A stretch of 64,000 bases of DNA from Azonexus sp. (GCA_030696345.1 JAUYSK010000023.1:124001-188000); one strand, 5' to 3'. Shown: positions 52,782-63,229, numbered from the stretch's first letter. The notes: generated from the letters alone by a model not told the origin. A program made the numbers and translations.

Positions 52782-53468
52782 ATGCCACGATATTTCGCAA
52801 TTGTTCCCGCTGCCGGTAGCGGTTCCCGCTTCGGCGCCGAGAAGCCCAAACAGTACCTTGACCTGCTCGGGCGGCCACTGATTTATCACGCGCTGGCTGC
52901 ATTGACGGCCTGTCCGGAGATCGACCGGGTCTGGGTGGTGCTCTCGCCGGATGATCCTTTCTGGCCAAAATATGATTGGTCTGATCTCGGTGCCAAACTG
53001 GAAACCGTGCGCTGCGGCGGCGCGACTCGAGCCGAAAGTGTCACCAATGGCCTGCGGGCGGCGGCGATGGTCGCGGCCGATGATGACTGGGTGTTGGTCC
53101 ATGATGCGGCCCGGCCATGCCTGAGCGCCGCCATGCTGGCAGCGCTCTTCGATGATCTGGCGAACGATGCGGTTGGTGGCCTTCTCGCCGTACCGGTCGC
53201 TGATACGCTGAAGCGGGCCGATGCCGAGCAACGCGTGGCCGCCACCGAACCCCGCGATGGTCTGTGGCAGGCACAGACGCCGCAGATGTTTCGCTACGGT
53301 CGACTGTCCGAGGCGCTGGAAAAGTGCCGCGCGGTTACTGACGAAGCCAGTGCTATCGAAGCGCTGGGTCTGAAACCGAAACTGGTTGCCAGCGACACGA
53401 CCAATCTGAAGGTGACCTATCCGGCCGATCTGGCCCTGGCAGCAATGATCTTGCGGGGAAGAAAATGA
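52782..53468 (+). CDS. ispD: 2-C-methyl-D-erythritol 4-phosphate cytidylyltransferase
   Basis: A 228-residue cytidylyltransferase of the MEP isoprenoid pathway: it joins CTP to MEP. The CTP-binding loop [17 protein letters not shown] near residue 9, VHDAARPC near 108 and the C-terminal AQTPQMFRY are standard. ATGA overlap with ispF couples the two consecutive genes. Confidence 0.97.
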   Translation: MPRYFAIVPAAGSGSRFGAEKPKQYLDLLGRPLIYHALAALTACPEIDRVWVVLSPDDPFWPKYDWSDLGAKLETVRCGGATRAESVTNGLRAAAMVAADDDWVLVHDAARPCLSAAMLAALFDDLANDAVGGLLAVPVADTLKRADAEQRVAATEPRDGLWQAQTPQMFRYGRLSEALEKCRAVTDEASAIEALGLKPKLVASDTTNLKVTYPADLALAAMILRGRK

Positions 53469-53947
53469 ATTTTCGGGTTGGTCAGGGCTACGACGTCCAC
53501 AAACTGGTCGAAGGTCGCAAGCTGATACTCGGCGGCGTCGAGATTCCGCACGCTACCGGCCTGCTCGGCCACTCCGATGCTGATGCGCTGCTGCATGCCA
53601 TCACCGACGCACTGCTTGGCGCCGTGGCGCTGGGTGATATCGGGCGCCATTTTCCCGATACTGATAAGCGCTATAAAGGTGCCGACAGCCGCGTGCTGCT
53701 TCGTGCCGCCGTTGCCTTGCTGACCGAAAAGGGCTGGCGGCCGGTCAATGTGGACGCGACGCTTATCGCGCAACAGCCCAAGCTGGCGCCACACGCTGCG
53801 GCGATGGTGGCAAACGTTGCGGTGGACCTCGGTATTTCACCCGATTCCGTCAATATCAAGGGCAAGACCAACGAGCGGCTGGGCTATCTTGGTCGTGAAG
53901 AGGCCATCGAGGCTCAGGCCATCGTGCTGGTCGAACGTGTCGCCTGA
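53465..53947 (+). CDS. ispF: 2-C-methyl-D-erythritol 2,4-cyclodiphosphate synthase
   Basis: A 160-residue trimeric zinc enzyme of the MEP pathway. Zinc ligands D10 and H12 in GYDVHKL and H44 (GHSDAD region) are present, with [14 protein letters not shown] near the C-terminus. It makes the cyclic diphosphate from CDP-ME phosphate. Its last 11 bases overlap the GTG start of thpR. Confidence 0.97.
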   Translation: MNFRVGQGYDVHKLVEGRKLILGGVEIPHATGLLGHSDADALLHAITDALLGAVALGDIGRHFPDTDKRYKGADSRVLLRAAVALLTEKGWRPVNVDATLIAQQPKLAPHAAAMVANVAVDLGISPDSVNIKGKTNERLGYLGREEAIEAQAIVLVERVA

Positions 53948-54512
53948 CGGGCGCAGCGAAAACCCGGACAAGCCGGCAACGGCCAGAGTTTTTTTCGGCC
54001 TTTGGCCGACGCCGGAGCAGGCAGCTCTATTGGCCAACATAGGCAACGAAGCAGCGCTGCGGTTTGGCGGCAAACCGACCCGGCTGGAAACGGTTCACCT
54101 GACATTGGCTTTCCTCGGCGATGTTCCCGTGACACGATTGCCTGAATTGTGCGACGTCGCTGCCAGCCTTCAGTTCCAGCCATTTGAACTGAGTATCGAT
54201 CAACTTGGCTGCTGGGCGCACAAGCACTTGCTGTGGGCCGGTTGCAGAAACGCTCCCCCGGGATTGCTCGCGCTGGTTATCAATTTGCGCGAAGCTCTCG
54301 CAGCGGCTGGGTTTTCCGTCGCAGGCCGAGGGCATGGTTTCACACCGCATGTCACTTTGGTACGAAAACTTCCGCTGGTTGTTTTTTCAGACAGTTTTCA
54401 AAAATTGCCGTGCGTCGCTCCTTTGCGCTGGCAATGTGCATCGTTTGACCTGATTGGATCGAAGTTATCCTCCGACGGATCAGCGTATCGGGTTATTGCC
54501 AGTTTTCCGTAA
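53937..54512 (+). CDS. thpR: RNA 2',3'-cyclic phosphodiesterase (ThpR / 2'-5' RNA ligase family)
   Basis: A protein of 191 residues from GTG 53937, the start that places [14 protein letters not shown] at the family N-terminus. Both HxTx motifs are there: HLTLAFLG and HVTLVRK. The family opens 2',3'-cyclic phosphates on RNA or ligates tRNA halves in vitro; the biological role is unclear. It overlaps ispF by 11 bases. Confidence 0.85.
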   Translation: MSPDGRSENPDKPATARVFFGLWPTPEQAALLANIGNEAALRFGGKPTRLETVHLTLAFLGDVPVTRLPELCDVAASLQFQPFELSIDQLGCWAHKHLLWAGCRNAPPGLLALVINLREALAAAGFSVAGRGHGFTPHVTLVRKLPLVVFSDSFQKLPCVAPLRWQCASFDLIGSKLSSDGSAYRVIASFP

Positions 54513-54616
54513 ACTCGCTGATTCTGCTTTTGCTGCAACGTCTCATCTGCCAGAATAGGTGCGGAATCAAGCTGTTTTTTCCGATCAAAACACCAACAGT
54601 TTTGCAGAAAGTTGCC

Positions 54617-54633
54617 GTTATCAAACTGATAAC
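54617..54633. promoter_or_regulatory. Perfect inverted repeat upstream of the EAL protein gene
   Basis: GTTATCA AAC TGATAAC is a 7-base perfect dyad with a 3-base centre, 30 bases before the TTG start. It could be an operator or part of the 5' untranslated region; the binder is unknown. Confidence 0.4.
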
Positions 54634-54663
54634 AGATTTTGAAGCGATCCAGGGGGAGGTTGT

Positions 54664-57603
54664 TTGGAAGATCTTGGCCGGCCAGAAAACACGGCAATTC
54701 TGCGCGTACTGCTGATCGAAGGCAGTGCCCGCGATGCGCAGCGCCTGCTTGACGCCTTGAGTGGCGGCGGTCGTGTCGTCTACTCGCGCCAATTGACCCT
54801 GCGCGTAGAGGTCGAGTCGGCCCTGCGGGACGAGGATTGGGATGTCGTTCTGCTCAGTTGTGCCTTGCCGGATCTGCCACCCACCGAGGCAGTCGATCTG
54901 CTGCAGGAACTGGCGCCGACGGTTCCGGTCGTTCTGACCATCGAGCGGGGCAGCAAGGAATTCCCGATTGATCTGCTCGAAAACGGTGTCAGTGACTTTG
55001 TATTCAAGAGTAATCCAACTCGCCTGCACGCTGTGGTCGAGCGCGAATGCGCCCGGGTTTTTGCTCGGCGTGACGAAAATGTTGCGTTTGATTCGCCGGA
55101 ACTGCTTCGTTCCATTGACGATGGCGAGGCCCGGTTTTTCCAGCTGGCGAGCAATATCCCCGAATGTTACTGGCTGGTCGATGCAGAAACCCAACGGGTA
55201 ACTTACGTCAGTAGCGGCTACGAACAGATCTGGGGCCGCTACGTCGAAGCTCTGTATGCTGACAACAACGACTGGCTGAAATACGTTCATCCCGACGATC
55301 AGCCACGTCTGCAGGAAGCCATGCACCAGCATCGACTGGGCGGCGCGGATATCAGGTTTCGCGTGCTGCGGCCCGGTGACAGCCTGCGCTGGCTACATGC
55401 CCGCAATTTCCCGGTGCGCAATGAAGAAGGCGCTATCGTCAGCATCGGCGGCGTCGCCAGCGACATCACCAGTCTGTTGAGCGACCAGCGCAGGCATCCG
55501 TATTTTGCCCATTTTGATGCGTTGACCGCGCTGCCCAATCAGTTGATGTTCTACGATCAGGTGCGGCGGATGATTTCGCTGGCCAAGCGCAGTGATTTGC
55601 CGCTGGGTCTGATGGTGATCGACATTGACCGCTTCCGCGAAGTGAATCAGACCCTCGGTCACATTTCCGGCGATGAATTGCTGCGTCAGGTGGCCGGACG
55701 CCTTTCCGGGTCGCTTCGTGAATCGGATGCACTGGGGCGGCTTGGTGGCGATGTCTTTGCCGCCTTGCTGCCGGATGTTGCCGATGCCCAGCAGGCCGGG
55801 ATTGTCGCCCGGCGGATCATCGATACGCTGATCCTGCCGATCCGGGTCGATGGACAGGATGTCTTTACGACGGCCAGCATCGGCATGGTTTTCTTCCCGA
55901 CGGATGGCCACGACGCACATGAACTGGTTTCCAATGCCGAAATTGCAGTACGCCACGCCAAAAGCCACGGGCGCAACAACTATCAGTTCTACTCATCCGG
56001 GATGCACGATGGCATTCGTGATCGACTTTTCCTTGAGACCGATTTGCGCAACGCCACGCTGCGCAACGAATTTGTCCTGCACTATCAAGCCAAGGTCAGT
56101 TGTGCCAATGGGCGTATCACCGGCGCCGAAGCGCTGATCCGCTGGCAACATCCGCGGCGTGGTCTGGTGCCGCCGGATCAGTTCATTCCCTTGCTTGAAG
56201 AAACCGGCTTGATCGTTCCGGTTGGCCGCTGGGTGATGGAAGCCGCCTGTCGTCAATTGGTCGAATGGCAGCAGGCAGGACTTGATATCCCGAGTATTTC
56301 GGTCAACCTGTCGGCCCGCCAGTTGCAGTCAGACATCCTGATCGATGATGTAACGAGTACTTTGGTCAAAACCGGCCTTAAGCCGGCTTGTCTCGACCTG
56401 GAAATCACTGAAAGCATGCTGATGCAGAACGCTGAAGCGGCGATCCATATCCTGACCGCGCTGAAGGCAACCGGCGTCACCATCTCGCTCGATGATTTCG
56501 GCACCGGCTACTCCAGCCTGGCTTACCTGAAGCGCTTCCCGCTTGATGCCGTCAAGGTGGATCGTTCCTTCGTCAAGGATATCGCCGCCGATTCCGACGA
56601 TGCCTCGATCACCCGCGCCGTGATCACCATGGCACACCATCTCAAGCTGAAAGTGGTGGCCGAAGGGGTTGAAACTGCGGAGCAACTGGCACTGCTGATT
56701 TCCAACCAGTGCGACATCATTCAGGGCTATTTTTTCTCGCGACCGCTTGCGGCCGAGGCGATGTCCGAAATGCTGGTGGCTGACAAACGCCTGCCGGCCA
56801 ATCTGCTGCGTTCGGGAACGCGCAAGCCGATGGCGCTGTTTGTTGCGGTGGACGGCTATGACGAGGCTATTTCCATGCTGGTCAACGATGGCCATCGGGT
56901 CTGTATTGCCGCAGACGTGGAAGCCGCAATGCAATGGTTCTCGGGCAATCTCGTCGACGTGCTGGTCTGCGGCTCGCCACGCAAGGATTTCGACGCGGTC
57001 AGTTTCATTCACAGTGCAGCCCACACCCAGCCGCAGTGCGAGCGCATCCTACTGGCCGACAGCCGGCAATGGAACAAAAAACAGGTGGCGGAACTGAGTA
57101 GCTCGGCCATCCTGCATCGGGTCATTCATTTACCGGTCGACGCTGTCACCTTGCGCCAGACGGTCGAGGAAGCGATGAATCGTCGGCATATTTCCGATGA
57201 GTACAGTCGCCTGACCCGCGAAGTCGAAGTCGCCGAGCGGGAGTTGGTGCGCGTCGAAGGGGAGCGCCGTCGCCTGGCTGAAGAGAACACGGCACTGCAG
57301 GCTCAGGAAGGGCAGGGTTACGCGATCCTCCAGGAGGTTGTCAGTGAATTGCCCTGGGCGGTACTGGGGAGCGACGACGAGGGCATGCTGGCGCTGATCA
57401 ACGAAGCGGCCGTGCAGTGTTTCGCCGATCCCCGGCTGGTTCCCGGCGTCCAGTTGGCCGACGTTCTCCCGGCGATGGCAGCCTTGGCTGACAACGAAGC
57501 GGTTGAAATCAATGGCCGAAACTATATTGCTCATCGGCGCGACATCAGGCTGGGCCGGTCGATCTACGGCCATCTGCTGATGCTTGAGGAAAAATTGGGA
57601 TGA
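54664..57603 (+). CDS. Multi-domain c-di-GMP phosphodiesterase (pseudo-REC, PAS, degenerate GGDEF, EAL, pseudo-REC, PAS)
   Basis: A protein of 979 residues from TTG 54664, 5 bases after a strong GGGGGAGG site. Domains: receiver-like (12-125), PAS (about 155-270), GGDEF (275-440), EAL (450-700), a second receiver-like domain (720-830), a coiled coil (840-890) and a PAS-like end. Both receiver domains lack the phosphoacceptor Asp (LLSCALP and LVCGSP), and the GGDEF motif reads GGDVF, so it cannot make c-di-GMP. The EAL half is intact: [54 protein letters not shown]. So it degrades c-di-GMP under unknown signals. Coupled by overlap to the next two genes. Confidence 0.88.
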   Translation: MEDLGRPENTAILRVLLIEGSARDAQRLLDALSGGGRVVYSRQLTLRVEVESALRDEDWDVVLLSCALPDLPPTEAVDLLQELAPTVPVVLTIERGSKEFPIDLLENGVSDFVFKSNPTRLHAVVERECARVFARRDENVAFDSPELLRSIDDGEARFFQLASNIPECYWLVDAETQRVTYVSSGYEQIWGRYVEALYADNNDWLKYVHPDDQPRLQEAMHQHRLGGADIRFRVLRPGDSLRWLHARNFPVRNEEGAIVSIGGVASDITSLLSDQRRHPYFAHFDALTALPNQLMFYDQVRRMISLAKRSDLPLGLMVIDIDRFREVNQTLGHISGDELLRQVAGRLSGSLRESDALGRLGGDVFAALLPDVADAQQAGIVARRIIDTLILPIRVDGQDVFTTASIGMVFFPTDGHDAHELVSNAEIAVRHAKSHGRNNYQFYSSGMHDGIRDRLFLETDLRNATLRNEFVLHYQAKVSCANGRITGAEALIRWQHPRRGLVPPDQFIPLLEETGLIVPVGRWVMEAACRQLVEWQQAGLDIPSISVNLSARQLQSDILIDDVTSTLVKTGLKPACLDLEITESMLMQNAEAAIHILTALKATGVTISLDDFGTGYSSLAYLKRFPLDAVKVDRSFVKDIAADSDDASITRAVITMAHHLKLKVVAEGVETAEQLALLISNQCDIIQGYFFSRPLAAEAMSEMLVADKRLPANLLRSGTRKPMALFVAVDGYDEAISMLVNDGHRVCIAADVEAAMQWFSGNLVDVLVCGSPRKDFDAVSFIHSAAHTQPQCERILLADSRQWNKKQVAELSSSAILHRVIHLPVDAVTLRQTVEEAMNRRHISDEYSRLTREVEVAERELVRVEGERRRLAEENTALQAQEGQGYAILQEVVSELPWAVLGSDDEGMLALINEAAVQCFADPRLVPGVQLADVLPAMAALADNEAVEINGRNYIAHRRDIRLGRSIYGHLLMLEEKLG

Positions 57604-57920
57604 AAGTACTAGCGACAATCGCGATTGGTGATGCACAACCCGGCATGCGCGTCGCCGATGCCATCGTGGACGACAACGGCAGGGTGCTGGTGCCAGCTGG
57701 CTGTGATCTGACCGACAGCATCCTGCACGGTCTGGCGCGTCGGGAAATTGCAGAGTTTAAGATCGAGCGTGACGTCGAGGAAGATCCGGTGGATCGCGAG
57801 GCGCGTCTGCTCAGGAGCACAGGTCAGCTTGACGAACTATTTCGCAAGGCGGGCGAGGGTTCGGAAACCCGGCAGTTGTACCAGGCCATCCTCGGTTTTC
57901 GGCTGGAGCAATCGTCATGA
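57600..57920 (+). CDS. Orphan protein between EAL and HDOD genes
   Basis: A 106-residue soluble protein of unknown family. It starts in ATGA overlap with the EAL protein and ends in ATGA overlap with the HDOD protein. It has a short beta-rich N-terminus ([28 protein letters not shown]) followed by helices ([15 protein letters not shown]); the first part looks like a DUF3391-type N-terminal segment found ahead of HD-GYP domains. A signalling adaptor is the likeliest role, by position only. Confidence 0.6.
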   Translation: MKVLATIAIGDAQPGMRVADAIVDDNGRVLVPAGCDLTDSILHGLARREIAEFKIERDVEEDPVDREARLLRSTGQLDELFRKAGEGSETRQLYQAILGFRLEQSS

Positions 57921-58759
57921 ACGTGCTTGATCACGATCGCGTTCTTGCCCGCCTGAAACAGTTGCCCTCACTACCCACGGCCATTACCGAATTGCTCGCG
58001 TCGTTTGGCGACGAGGATGTCGATATTGGCCGGATTGGCCGCCTGATTGCTCGCGATCAGGGCTTGACTGCACGCGTCCTGCGGGTGGCGAACTCATCTT
58101 TCTATGGTCTGCAGCACAAGGTCGGCACGATCAACGAGGCAGTTGTCGTGCTTGGCTTTCGGGCGGTTCGCAGTATGGTGCTGGCGGTTGGGGTGAATGG
58201 TGTATTCCGGGTCGATCAATGCAAAGGCTTTGATGCCCTGGGTTACCTTCGGCACTGCGTTGCGGTCGGCGTCGCTGCCCGGGAACTGGCGCCATTGACG
58301 GGACACAATCCGGAGCTTGCCTTCACCGGCGGTATCCTGCACGACGTCGGTGAACTGGTGCTGGCAGCCAATTTTCCTGAAGAATATGCCGAAGCACTGA
58401 GTTATCGCAAGAAGCATGATTGCTTCCTGGTGGTCGCAGAGCGCGACATTCTCGGCATGGACCATTGTCAGGTCGGCGCGCTACTGGCTGATACCTGGCG
58501 TTTTCCGCCAGCCTTGCGTGAGGCGCTGGCCGAACACCACGCGCCAGCGGCAGCGATGGCCGGCTCGCTGGCCGAACTGGTGCATGTCGCCGATGCCATC
58601 GCGCACGGGCTGGGGTTGGGTCATACCCATGCCGAGATGGTGATGCCTGTCGAACGTACTGCCTGGCAGCGACTCGGGCTGGATGTCGAAAAAATCGGGC
58701 GCATCCTGCCGCAAGTGGTTGCCGGGATGGAAGAAGCGGCGCAGGCGCTCAGCGCCTGA
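57917..58759 (+). CDS. HDOD-domain signalling protein
   Basis: A 280-residue HDOD domain: LPSLPTAITELLASF, RDQGLTARVLRVANSSFYG, and ILHDVGELVLAANFPEEY, where an HD pair is retained (HD in ILHDVG). HDOD proteins act in signalling and motility and usually lack hydrolase activity. It is the last of a three-gene overlapping unit with the EAL protein. The 3' end overlaps the convergent envZ-like gene by 11 bases. Confidence 0.85.
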   Translation: MNVLDHDRVLARLKQLPSLPTAITELLASFGDEDVDIGRIGRLIARDQGLTARVLRVANSSFYGLQHKVGTINEAVVVLGFRAVRSMVLAVGVNGVFRVDQCKGFDALGYLRHCVAVGVAARELAPLTGHNPELAFTGGILHDVGELVLAANFPEEYAEALSYRKKHDCFLVVAERDILGMDHCQVGALLADTWRFPPALREALAEHHAPAAAMAGSLAELVHVADAIAHGLGLGHTHAEMVMPVERTAWQRLGLDVEKIGRILPQVVAGMEEAAQALSA

Positions 58760-60053
58760 TCGGCAGGACCAGGCGGGCAAGCAGCCCGCCGCCCGGATTC
58801 TGCAGCAGATCGAGGCGGCCGTTGTGCAGCCTGGCGACACGCTCGACAATTGCCAATCCAAGCCCGGTACCACTGGCGTTGGTCCGGGCCGTCTCCAGCC
58901 GGGTAAATGGGCGCTTCAGCCGGTCAACTTCGTCTAGCGGAATGCCCGGTCCCTGATCATTGATTTCTACCCAAATTTCGCCGTCCACCGCAGCAACCTT
59001 CAGGGCAATCGCGCCACCGCCATATTTCCAGGCATTGTCGATCAGGTTGGTGATGGCGCGGGTGAGAGCCTTCGGACGCAATAGCGTTTCCGGCAAGTTG
59101 CCGATCTCGATGGACAGCGGCCGCCCGACACAGCTTTGGCGGTCGGCGATAGTGGCCAGCAGGGCTGCCAGATCCGTCTTCTCGACGGCCTCACCGGATT
59201 CAGCGCGGGCGTAATCCATGAATTGGGAAATCACCGCTTCCATCTGCTCGATGTCAGCCACCACAGCCAGACGGGCGCTTTCGTCGGCAACGCTCATCTC
59301 GGCTTCGAGGCGCAAACGCGTCAGCGGCGTGCGCAGGTCGTGCGAAATACCGGCCAGAACTTCGGAGCGATCTTTTTCGTGGCGTTCGAGATCATTGGCC
59401 ATGGCATTGAAGGCGCTGGACAACTGGCTGAGTTCTTCGGACCCGTCCTCCGGCAATGGCGCTGGTATCTGCCCACGTCCCACCATTTCGGCAGACTTGG
59501 CCATCGCCTTCAACGGCCGGCTGATGCGCGAGGCAATCAGCCAGGCGACCGCCAGCGCCAGGATGATGGCCAGCAAACCCCAGCTCAGCCAATGGCTGGC
59601 AAAGCTGCGGGCAGCCCGTTCCCGTGGCAGGACCAGCCAGTACTCCTCGTCATCGTGTTCATCAAGGCGGAAGCTGACCCAGAAGCCGGACATGCCATCG
59701 ACGCTGGCGGCGATCCGCGTATGTTCGCCGAGGCGAGCCGTCAAGTCGCGCTGCACCAGCCGATGGAAGCGGGTTTCCGGCATGGCTTCGATCTGGTCTT
59801 CGGGTTCGGCCGGGAGCAGCCGGATGCCTTCGCGGGTCGAAAATTCGTTAAGCAGGTTCAGGCGTTTTTCCGGAGCGGCTGCGAACAGCGATGCGCGAAT
59901 CAGATTGACCGCCGAGGCTGCGAGTTGGGCCGTTTCGCGGGCGCGTGGCTCGGCATCAATATAGCGGAACAGACTTAGCCAGGCCGCAGTGGTCACCAGA
60001 ACGAGCAATGCCAGCAGCAGGAAAGTGCGTGCCAGCAGGGTGCGCGGCATCAT
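58749..60053 (-). CDS. envZ: EnvZ-like sensor histidine kinase
   Basis: A 434-residue membrane kinase: helix 1 (about 10-28), a periplasmic sensor (about 32-150), helix 2 (about 158-174), HAMP, the phosphoacceptor His238 in AGISHDLRTPLTRL and a HATPase (NLIDNAWKYG, NDQGPGIP, GTGLGLAI). With the OmpR-like regulator encoded just before it (four-base overlap) it forms an osmolarity-type two-component pair. The name follows from the AGISHDLRTPLTR segment and the gene order, not from a check. Confidence 0.9.
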   Translation of the reverse strand: MMPRTLLARTFLLLALLVLVTTAAWLSLFRYIDAEPRARETAQLAASAVNLIRASLFAAAPEKRLNLLNEFSTREGIRLLPAEPEDQIEAMPETRFHRLVQRDLTARLGEHTRIAASVDGMSGFWVSFRLDEHDDEEYWLVLPRERAARSFASHWLSWGLLAIILALAVAWLIASRISRPLKAMAKSAEMVGRGQIPAPLPEDGSEELSQLSSAFNAMANDLERHEKDRSEVLAGISHDLRTPLTRLRLEAEMSVADESARLAVVADIEQMEAVISQFMDYARAESGEAVEKTDLAALLATIADRQSCVGRPLSIEIGNLPETLLRPKALTRAITNLIDNAWKYGGGAIALKVAAVDGEIWVEINDQGPGIPLDEVDRLKRPFTRLETARTNASGTGLGLAIVERVARLHNGRLDLLQNPGGGLLARLVLPIRR

Positions 60054-60775
60054 TCGCGGTTAGTACCGTCCGGCACGAAAACGTAGCCGAACCCCCAGAC
60101 GGTCTGCAGGTAGCGTGGCTGGGTCGGGTCGTTTTCGATCAGTTTGCGCAGGCGGGAAACTTGAACGTCAATGGCGCGATCAAATGGCCCTTGTTCACGG
60201 CCCCGAGCCAGGGTCATCAATTTGTCGCGCGACAGCGGTTGGCGCGGGTGTTGCAGCAGCACCTTGAGTACGGCAAATTCGCCAGTGGTCAGCGGCAGCA
60301 GTTCTTCGCCACGGCGCAGTGTGCGGGCAGCGAGATCAACCTCGATATTGTTGAAGCGCACGGTCTCCATTTCATCTTCCGGCGCACCGGGCGGTCGATT
60401 GCCCTGGCGGCGCAGCACGGCATGGATGCGGGCGAGCAGTTCGCGCGGGTTGAACGGTTTGGGCAGGTAATCATCGGCACCCATTTCGAGGCCGACGATG
60501 CGATCCACGTCATCACCCTTGGCGGTCAGCATGATGATCGGCGTCAGATCTCCGGTGCCACGCAGGCGGCGGCAGATGCTCAGGCCATCTTCGCCGGGCA
60601 TCATCAGATCAAGCACGATCAGGTGGAAATGCTCGCGGCTGCGCAGCTTGTCCATTTGCTTGCCATCGCCAACGGCTTTGACCTCGAATCCCTGCTCTCC
60701 CAGATAGCGGGTCAGCAGGTCTCGGAGGCGGGCATCATCATCGACGACAAGAAGGTGGGCGTTTTGTTCGTTCAT
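60050..60775 (-). CDS. ompR: OmpR-like response regulator
   Basis: A protein of 241 residues from ATG 60775 (MNEQNAHLLVVDDDARLRDL), which fits OmpR; the longer frame is unconvincing. Receiver domain with phosphoacceptor Asp56 (VLDLMMPGEDG), acidic pocket (VDDDARL), Lys in PKPFNPREL, and a winged-helix C-terminal domain (GFGYVFVPDG). The preceding envZ-like kinase is its partner; the pair should control porin or envelope genes. Divergent from the Arg-rich exported protein gene across 160 bases. Confidence 0.93.
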   Translation of the reverse strand: MNEQNAHLLVVDDDARLRDLLTRYLGEQGFEVKAVGDGKQMDKLRSREHFHLIVLDLMMPGEDGLSICRRLRGTGDLTPIIMLTAKGDDVDRIVGLEMGADDYLPKPFNPRELLARIHAVLRRQGNRPPGAPEDEMETVRFNNIEVDLAARTLRRGEELLPLTTGEFAVLKVLLQHPRQPLSRDKLMTLARGREQGPFDRAIDVQVSRLRKLIENDPTQPRYLQTVWGFGYVFVPDGTNRE

Positions 60776-60935
60776 GTGGGCAAGGATAATTGCGGTCGGT
60801 GAATGAATCGTGGGAAATGGTAACAAGTAATTGCCAACGTACTGCAGGAAACATTTTTTTACATCTCGATCAGCCGCCTCAGGCAGGCGGGATGGACAAT
60901 GGCTGCAGAACAACTATCGGCAAACAGCAATCAAC

Positions 60936-61229
60936 ATGAAACGCCTCCTTCTCCTTTCCATGCTTCTGTTGAGCCTGCTTGGCTCGACGGGGGCAGGCTG
61001 GGCGCAAGGTACCTGGCGTGACCTGCCGCCGGAGGAGCGCCGGCAAATGCGACAGCAGATGCGCGAACAGTGGCATCAGGATCGTGATGTTCGGCGCGAA
61101 GATCATGGTCGGCGCTGGCAGGAGGTGCCGCCTGACGAACGGCGGCGGATGCGTGAGGAAATGCGCGAGCAGCGGGGTTGGCAGGAGTATCGCGACGGAC
61201 GGAGTGGGCGCGGCGGTCGGCGCGATTGA
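60936..61229 (+). CDS. Exported Arg/Glu-rich repeat protein (DUF3106-like)
   Basis: A protein of 97 residues from ATG 60936. Signal peptide about 1-23 (LLLLSMLLLSLLGSTGAGWAQ). The body holds two copies of a repeat: W-R-DLPPEERRQMRQQMREQW, then W-Q-EVPPDERRRMREEMREQ, followed by a basic Gly-Arg tail (RSGRGGRRD). Helical repeats of this PPEER type occur in DUF3106 periplasmic proteins; the function is unknown. The ompR promoter region is on the other side. Its sequence composition (Arg 30 percent or more) is unusual for the window. Confidence 0.65.
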   Translation: MKRLLLLSMLLLSLLGSTGAGWAQGTWRDLPPEERRQMRQQMREQWHQDRDVRREDHGRRWQEVPPDERRRMREEMREQRGWQEYRDGRSGRGGRRD

Positions 61230-61268
61230 AGCACCGGGCAGGGCATGCCTCCGGTAAAATGGCTCCCC

Positions 61269-61958
61269 ATGCTGATTCTTGCCCTCGAAACCTCCACTGA
61301 ACTTGGTTCCTGCGCCCTCTGGCGTGATGGCGACGTTGTCGAGCGCTTCTGCCCGACGGGTCGTTCCCATTCTGAAACGCTATTGCCGCTGGTTCGGGAA
61401 CTACTCGTTGAGACCGAATCAAAGGTCGGGCAACTCGATGCTATTGCCTTTGGGGTCGGACCAGGCGCTTTTACCGGCCTGCGCATCGCTTGTGGCGCGG
61501 CTCAAGGCCTGGCGGTGGCTGCCAATATTCCGTTAATCCCGATCACCAGCCTCGAAGCCATGGCTGCTGCAACCGGTGCCGAACGTGTGTTATCGCTGCT
61601 CGATGCCCGGATGGGCGAGGTCTATGCCGCGCGTTATCTCCGTTCGCCGGACGGCTATGCCTTGCAGGGTGAGATTCGTGTCTCGTCACCGGCTGATGTG
61701 CTGTTGCCGGACGCTACCGGCTGGCTGGCCTGCGGCAATGCACCGGTGGCTTATCCTGTGCTGCAGGAACGTTTGGCGGTGGCCGGGATCGCAGTGCAGA
61801 GCGGCATTCTGCCGACGGCGTCGATGCTGGCCCGGTTGGCTGCGCCAATCGCCGGGCGCGGTGAAGGCATGGATGCCGCTCAGGCCGTTCCGCTCTATAT
61901 CCGCGACAAGGTGGCGAAAACAGTTGCCGAGCGCCTCAGCGAAGGCGGTCGGGCGTGA
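61269..61958 (+). CDS. tsaB: tRNA threonylcarbamoyladenosine biosynthesis protein TsaB
   Basis: A protein of 229 residues from ATG 61269 (MLILALETST), an ASKHA-fold protein that holds the TsaD/TsaE complex making t6A at position 37 of ANN-decoding tRNAs. Family motifs: LETSTELGSCAL, SHSETLLPLV, AFGVGPGAFTGLRIA, SLLDARMGEVYAA. ATGA-type overlap with rimI downstream (GTGA). Confidence 0.95.
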   Translation: MLILALETSTELGSCALWRDGDVVERFCPTGRSHSETLLPLVRELLVETESKVGQLDAIAFGVGPGAFTGLRIACGAAQGLAVAANIPLIPITSLEAMAAATGAERVLSLLDARMGEVYAARYLRSPDGYALQGEIRVSSPADVLLPDATGWLACGNAPVAYPVLQERLAVAGIAVQSGILPTASMLARLAAPIAGRGEGMDAAQAVPLYIRDKVAKTVAERLSEGGRA

Positions 61959-62425
61959 GTGCCATGGCTGGCATCAGGCTGGCAGCGGAGTTTTTTCCGA
62001 TGAATGAGCGCGACCTCGACGGCGTGACCGCGCTCGAGGCATCGCTGCAGGCATTTCCCTGGACGTACGGCAATTTTGCCGATTCGCTGACCGCCGGCCA
62101 TAGCGTCTGGGTGTTGCGCCTGGGGGGTGATCTGATTGGTTTTTCGGTGCTGATGTCGGTGATTGATGAGGCGCATCTGCTCAACATTGGCGTCTGCCAG
62201 CGTTACCAGGGGCAGGGCTTCGGGGCGCGCTTGCTGCGACATGCCATGGAATGCGCGCGGTTAGGTGGTGCGACCAAACTGTTTCTCGAAGTCCGGCCCT
62301 CGAACGACAAGGCGGTCGAGTTGTATCGGCATTTCGGCTTTCGCCAGATCGGTGTGCGCAAGGCTTACTACCCTGCAATTGCCGGGCGCGAGGATGGATT
62401 AGTTTTTGACAAGGAATTGGCATGA
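61955..62425 (+). CDS. rimI: Ribosomal-protein-alanine N-acetyltransferase RimI
   Basis: A 156-residue GNAT enzyme. The acetyl-CoA loop is [13 protein letters not shown], and the C-terminal [19 protein letters not shown] segment with the FFP/W N-terminal substrate region is typical of RimI, which acetylates ribosomal protein S18. GTG 61955 overlaps tsaB; ATG 61964 is an alternative three codons in. Confidence 0.9.
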   Translation: MSAMAGIRLAAEFFPMNERDLDGVTALEASLQAFPWTYGNFADSLTAGHSVWVLRLGGDLIGFSVLMSVIDEAHLLNIGVCQRYQGQGFGARLLRHAMECARLGGATKLFLEVRPSNDKAVELYRHFGFRQIGVRKAYYPAIAGREDGLVFDKELA

Positions 62426-63222
62426 GCCTGAGCCGCGAGCAAATGCTGGTCGAGATGGGGATTTCACCGATCTGGATTTTGCGGGATGGGGAGCAGTCGA
62501 TTGCCGAGCCCGTTGCTACAGCCCCAGCACATGTTGCCGAGGTGATACCGGAAGCCGCACCCATACCGGCCATCCAGCCAGTGAGCCCGGTTATAGCAAC
62601 CCCAATTGCTGTACCCCAAGGGCACTTCTTGCAGGGCGCGGTCGACGCCCTGGATTGGCCAAAACTGGCCCAGGCCGTCTCTGCCTGTCGAGCGTGTCCT
62701 CTTTGCCAGCAACGCAAGCAGGCCGTGCTCGGCGTTGGCGACCTCAATCCTGATTGGCTGTTCATTGGCGAAGGGCCAGGGGCTGACGAGGATGCGCAAG
62801 GCGAACCTTTTGTCGGCCAGGCCGGCAAGTTGCTCGACAACATGCTGGCGGCGCTCGATATCTCCCGCGGCAACAAGGTCTACATTGGCAACGCCGTGAA
62901 ATGCCGGCCGCCCGGCAACCGAACACCGGAAGCGATGGAACTGACCACTTGCCGGCCCTATCTGGAACGGCAGATTGCGCTACTCAAACCGAAGATCATC
63001 GTTCTGCTTGGCAAGGTTGCCGTACATAGCCTGCTGCTTGATGACAAATCGCTCGCCTCGTTACGTGGCAAGCGTTTTGAATATGGCGGGATTCCTGTGG
63101 TGGTGACCTACCACCCGGCCTACCTGCTACGCAATTTGCCGGATAAGGCCAAGGCTTGGGAAGACCTGCTGTTTGCCCGTCGCGTGCTGAACGAAGTTGT
63201 CGCACCAGAACTACCGTTCTGA
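62422..63222 (+). CDS. Uracil-DNA glycosylase, family 4 (Fe-S)
   Basis: A 266-residue enzyme that removes uracil from DNA. The type-4 motif [15 protein letters not shown] begins at 117; C89, C92, C161 and C177 are the 4Fe-4S ligands; HPAYLLRN near the end holds the second motif. The first 65 residues are a Pro/Ala/Val-rich linker (about 30-65) with a helix, of a kind often seen in betaproteobacterial forms. ATGA overlap with rimI. Confidence 0.92.
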   Translation: MSLSREQMLVEMGISPIWILRDGEQSIAEPVATAPAHVAEVIPEAAPIPAIQPVSPVIATPIAVPQGHFLQGAVDALDWPKLAQAVSACRACPLCQQRKQAVLGVGDLNPDWLFIGEGPGADEDAQGEPFVGQAGKLLDNMLAALDISRGNKVYIGNAVKCRPPGNRTPEAMELTTCRPYLERQIALLKPKIIVLLGKVAVHSLLLDDKSLASLRGKRFEYGGIPVVVTYHPAYLLRNLPDKAKAWEDLLFARRVLNEVVAPELPF

Positions 63223-63229
63223 TGCCGCT

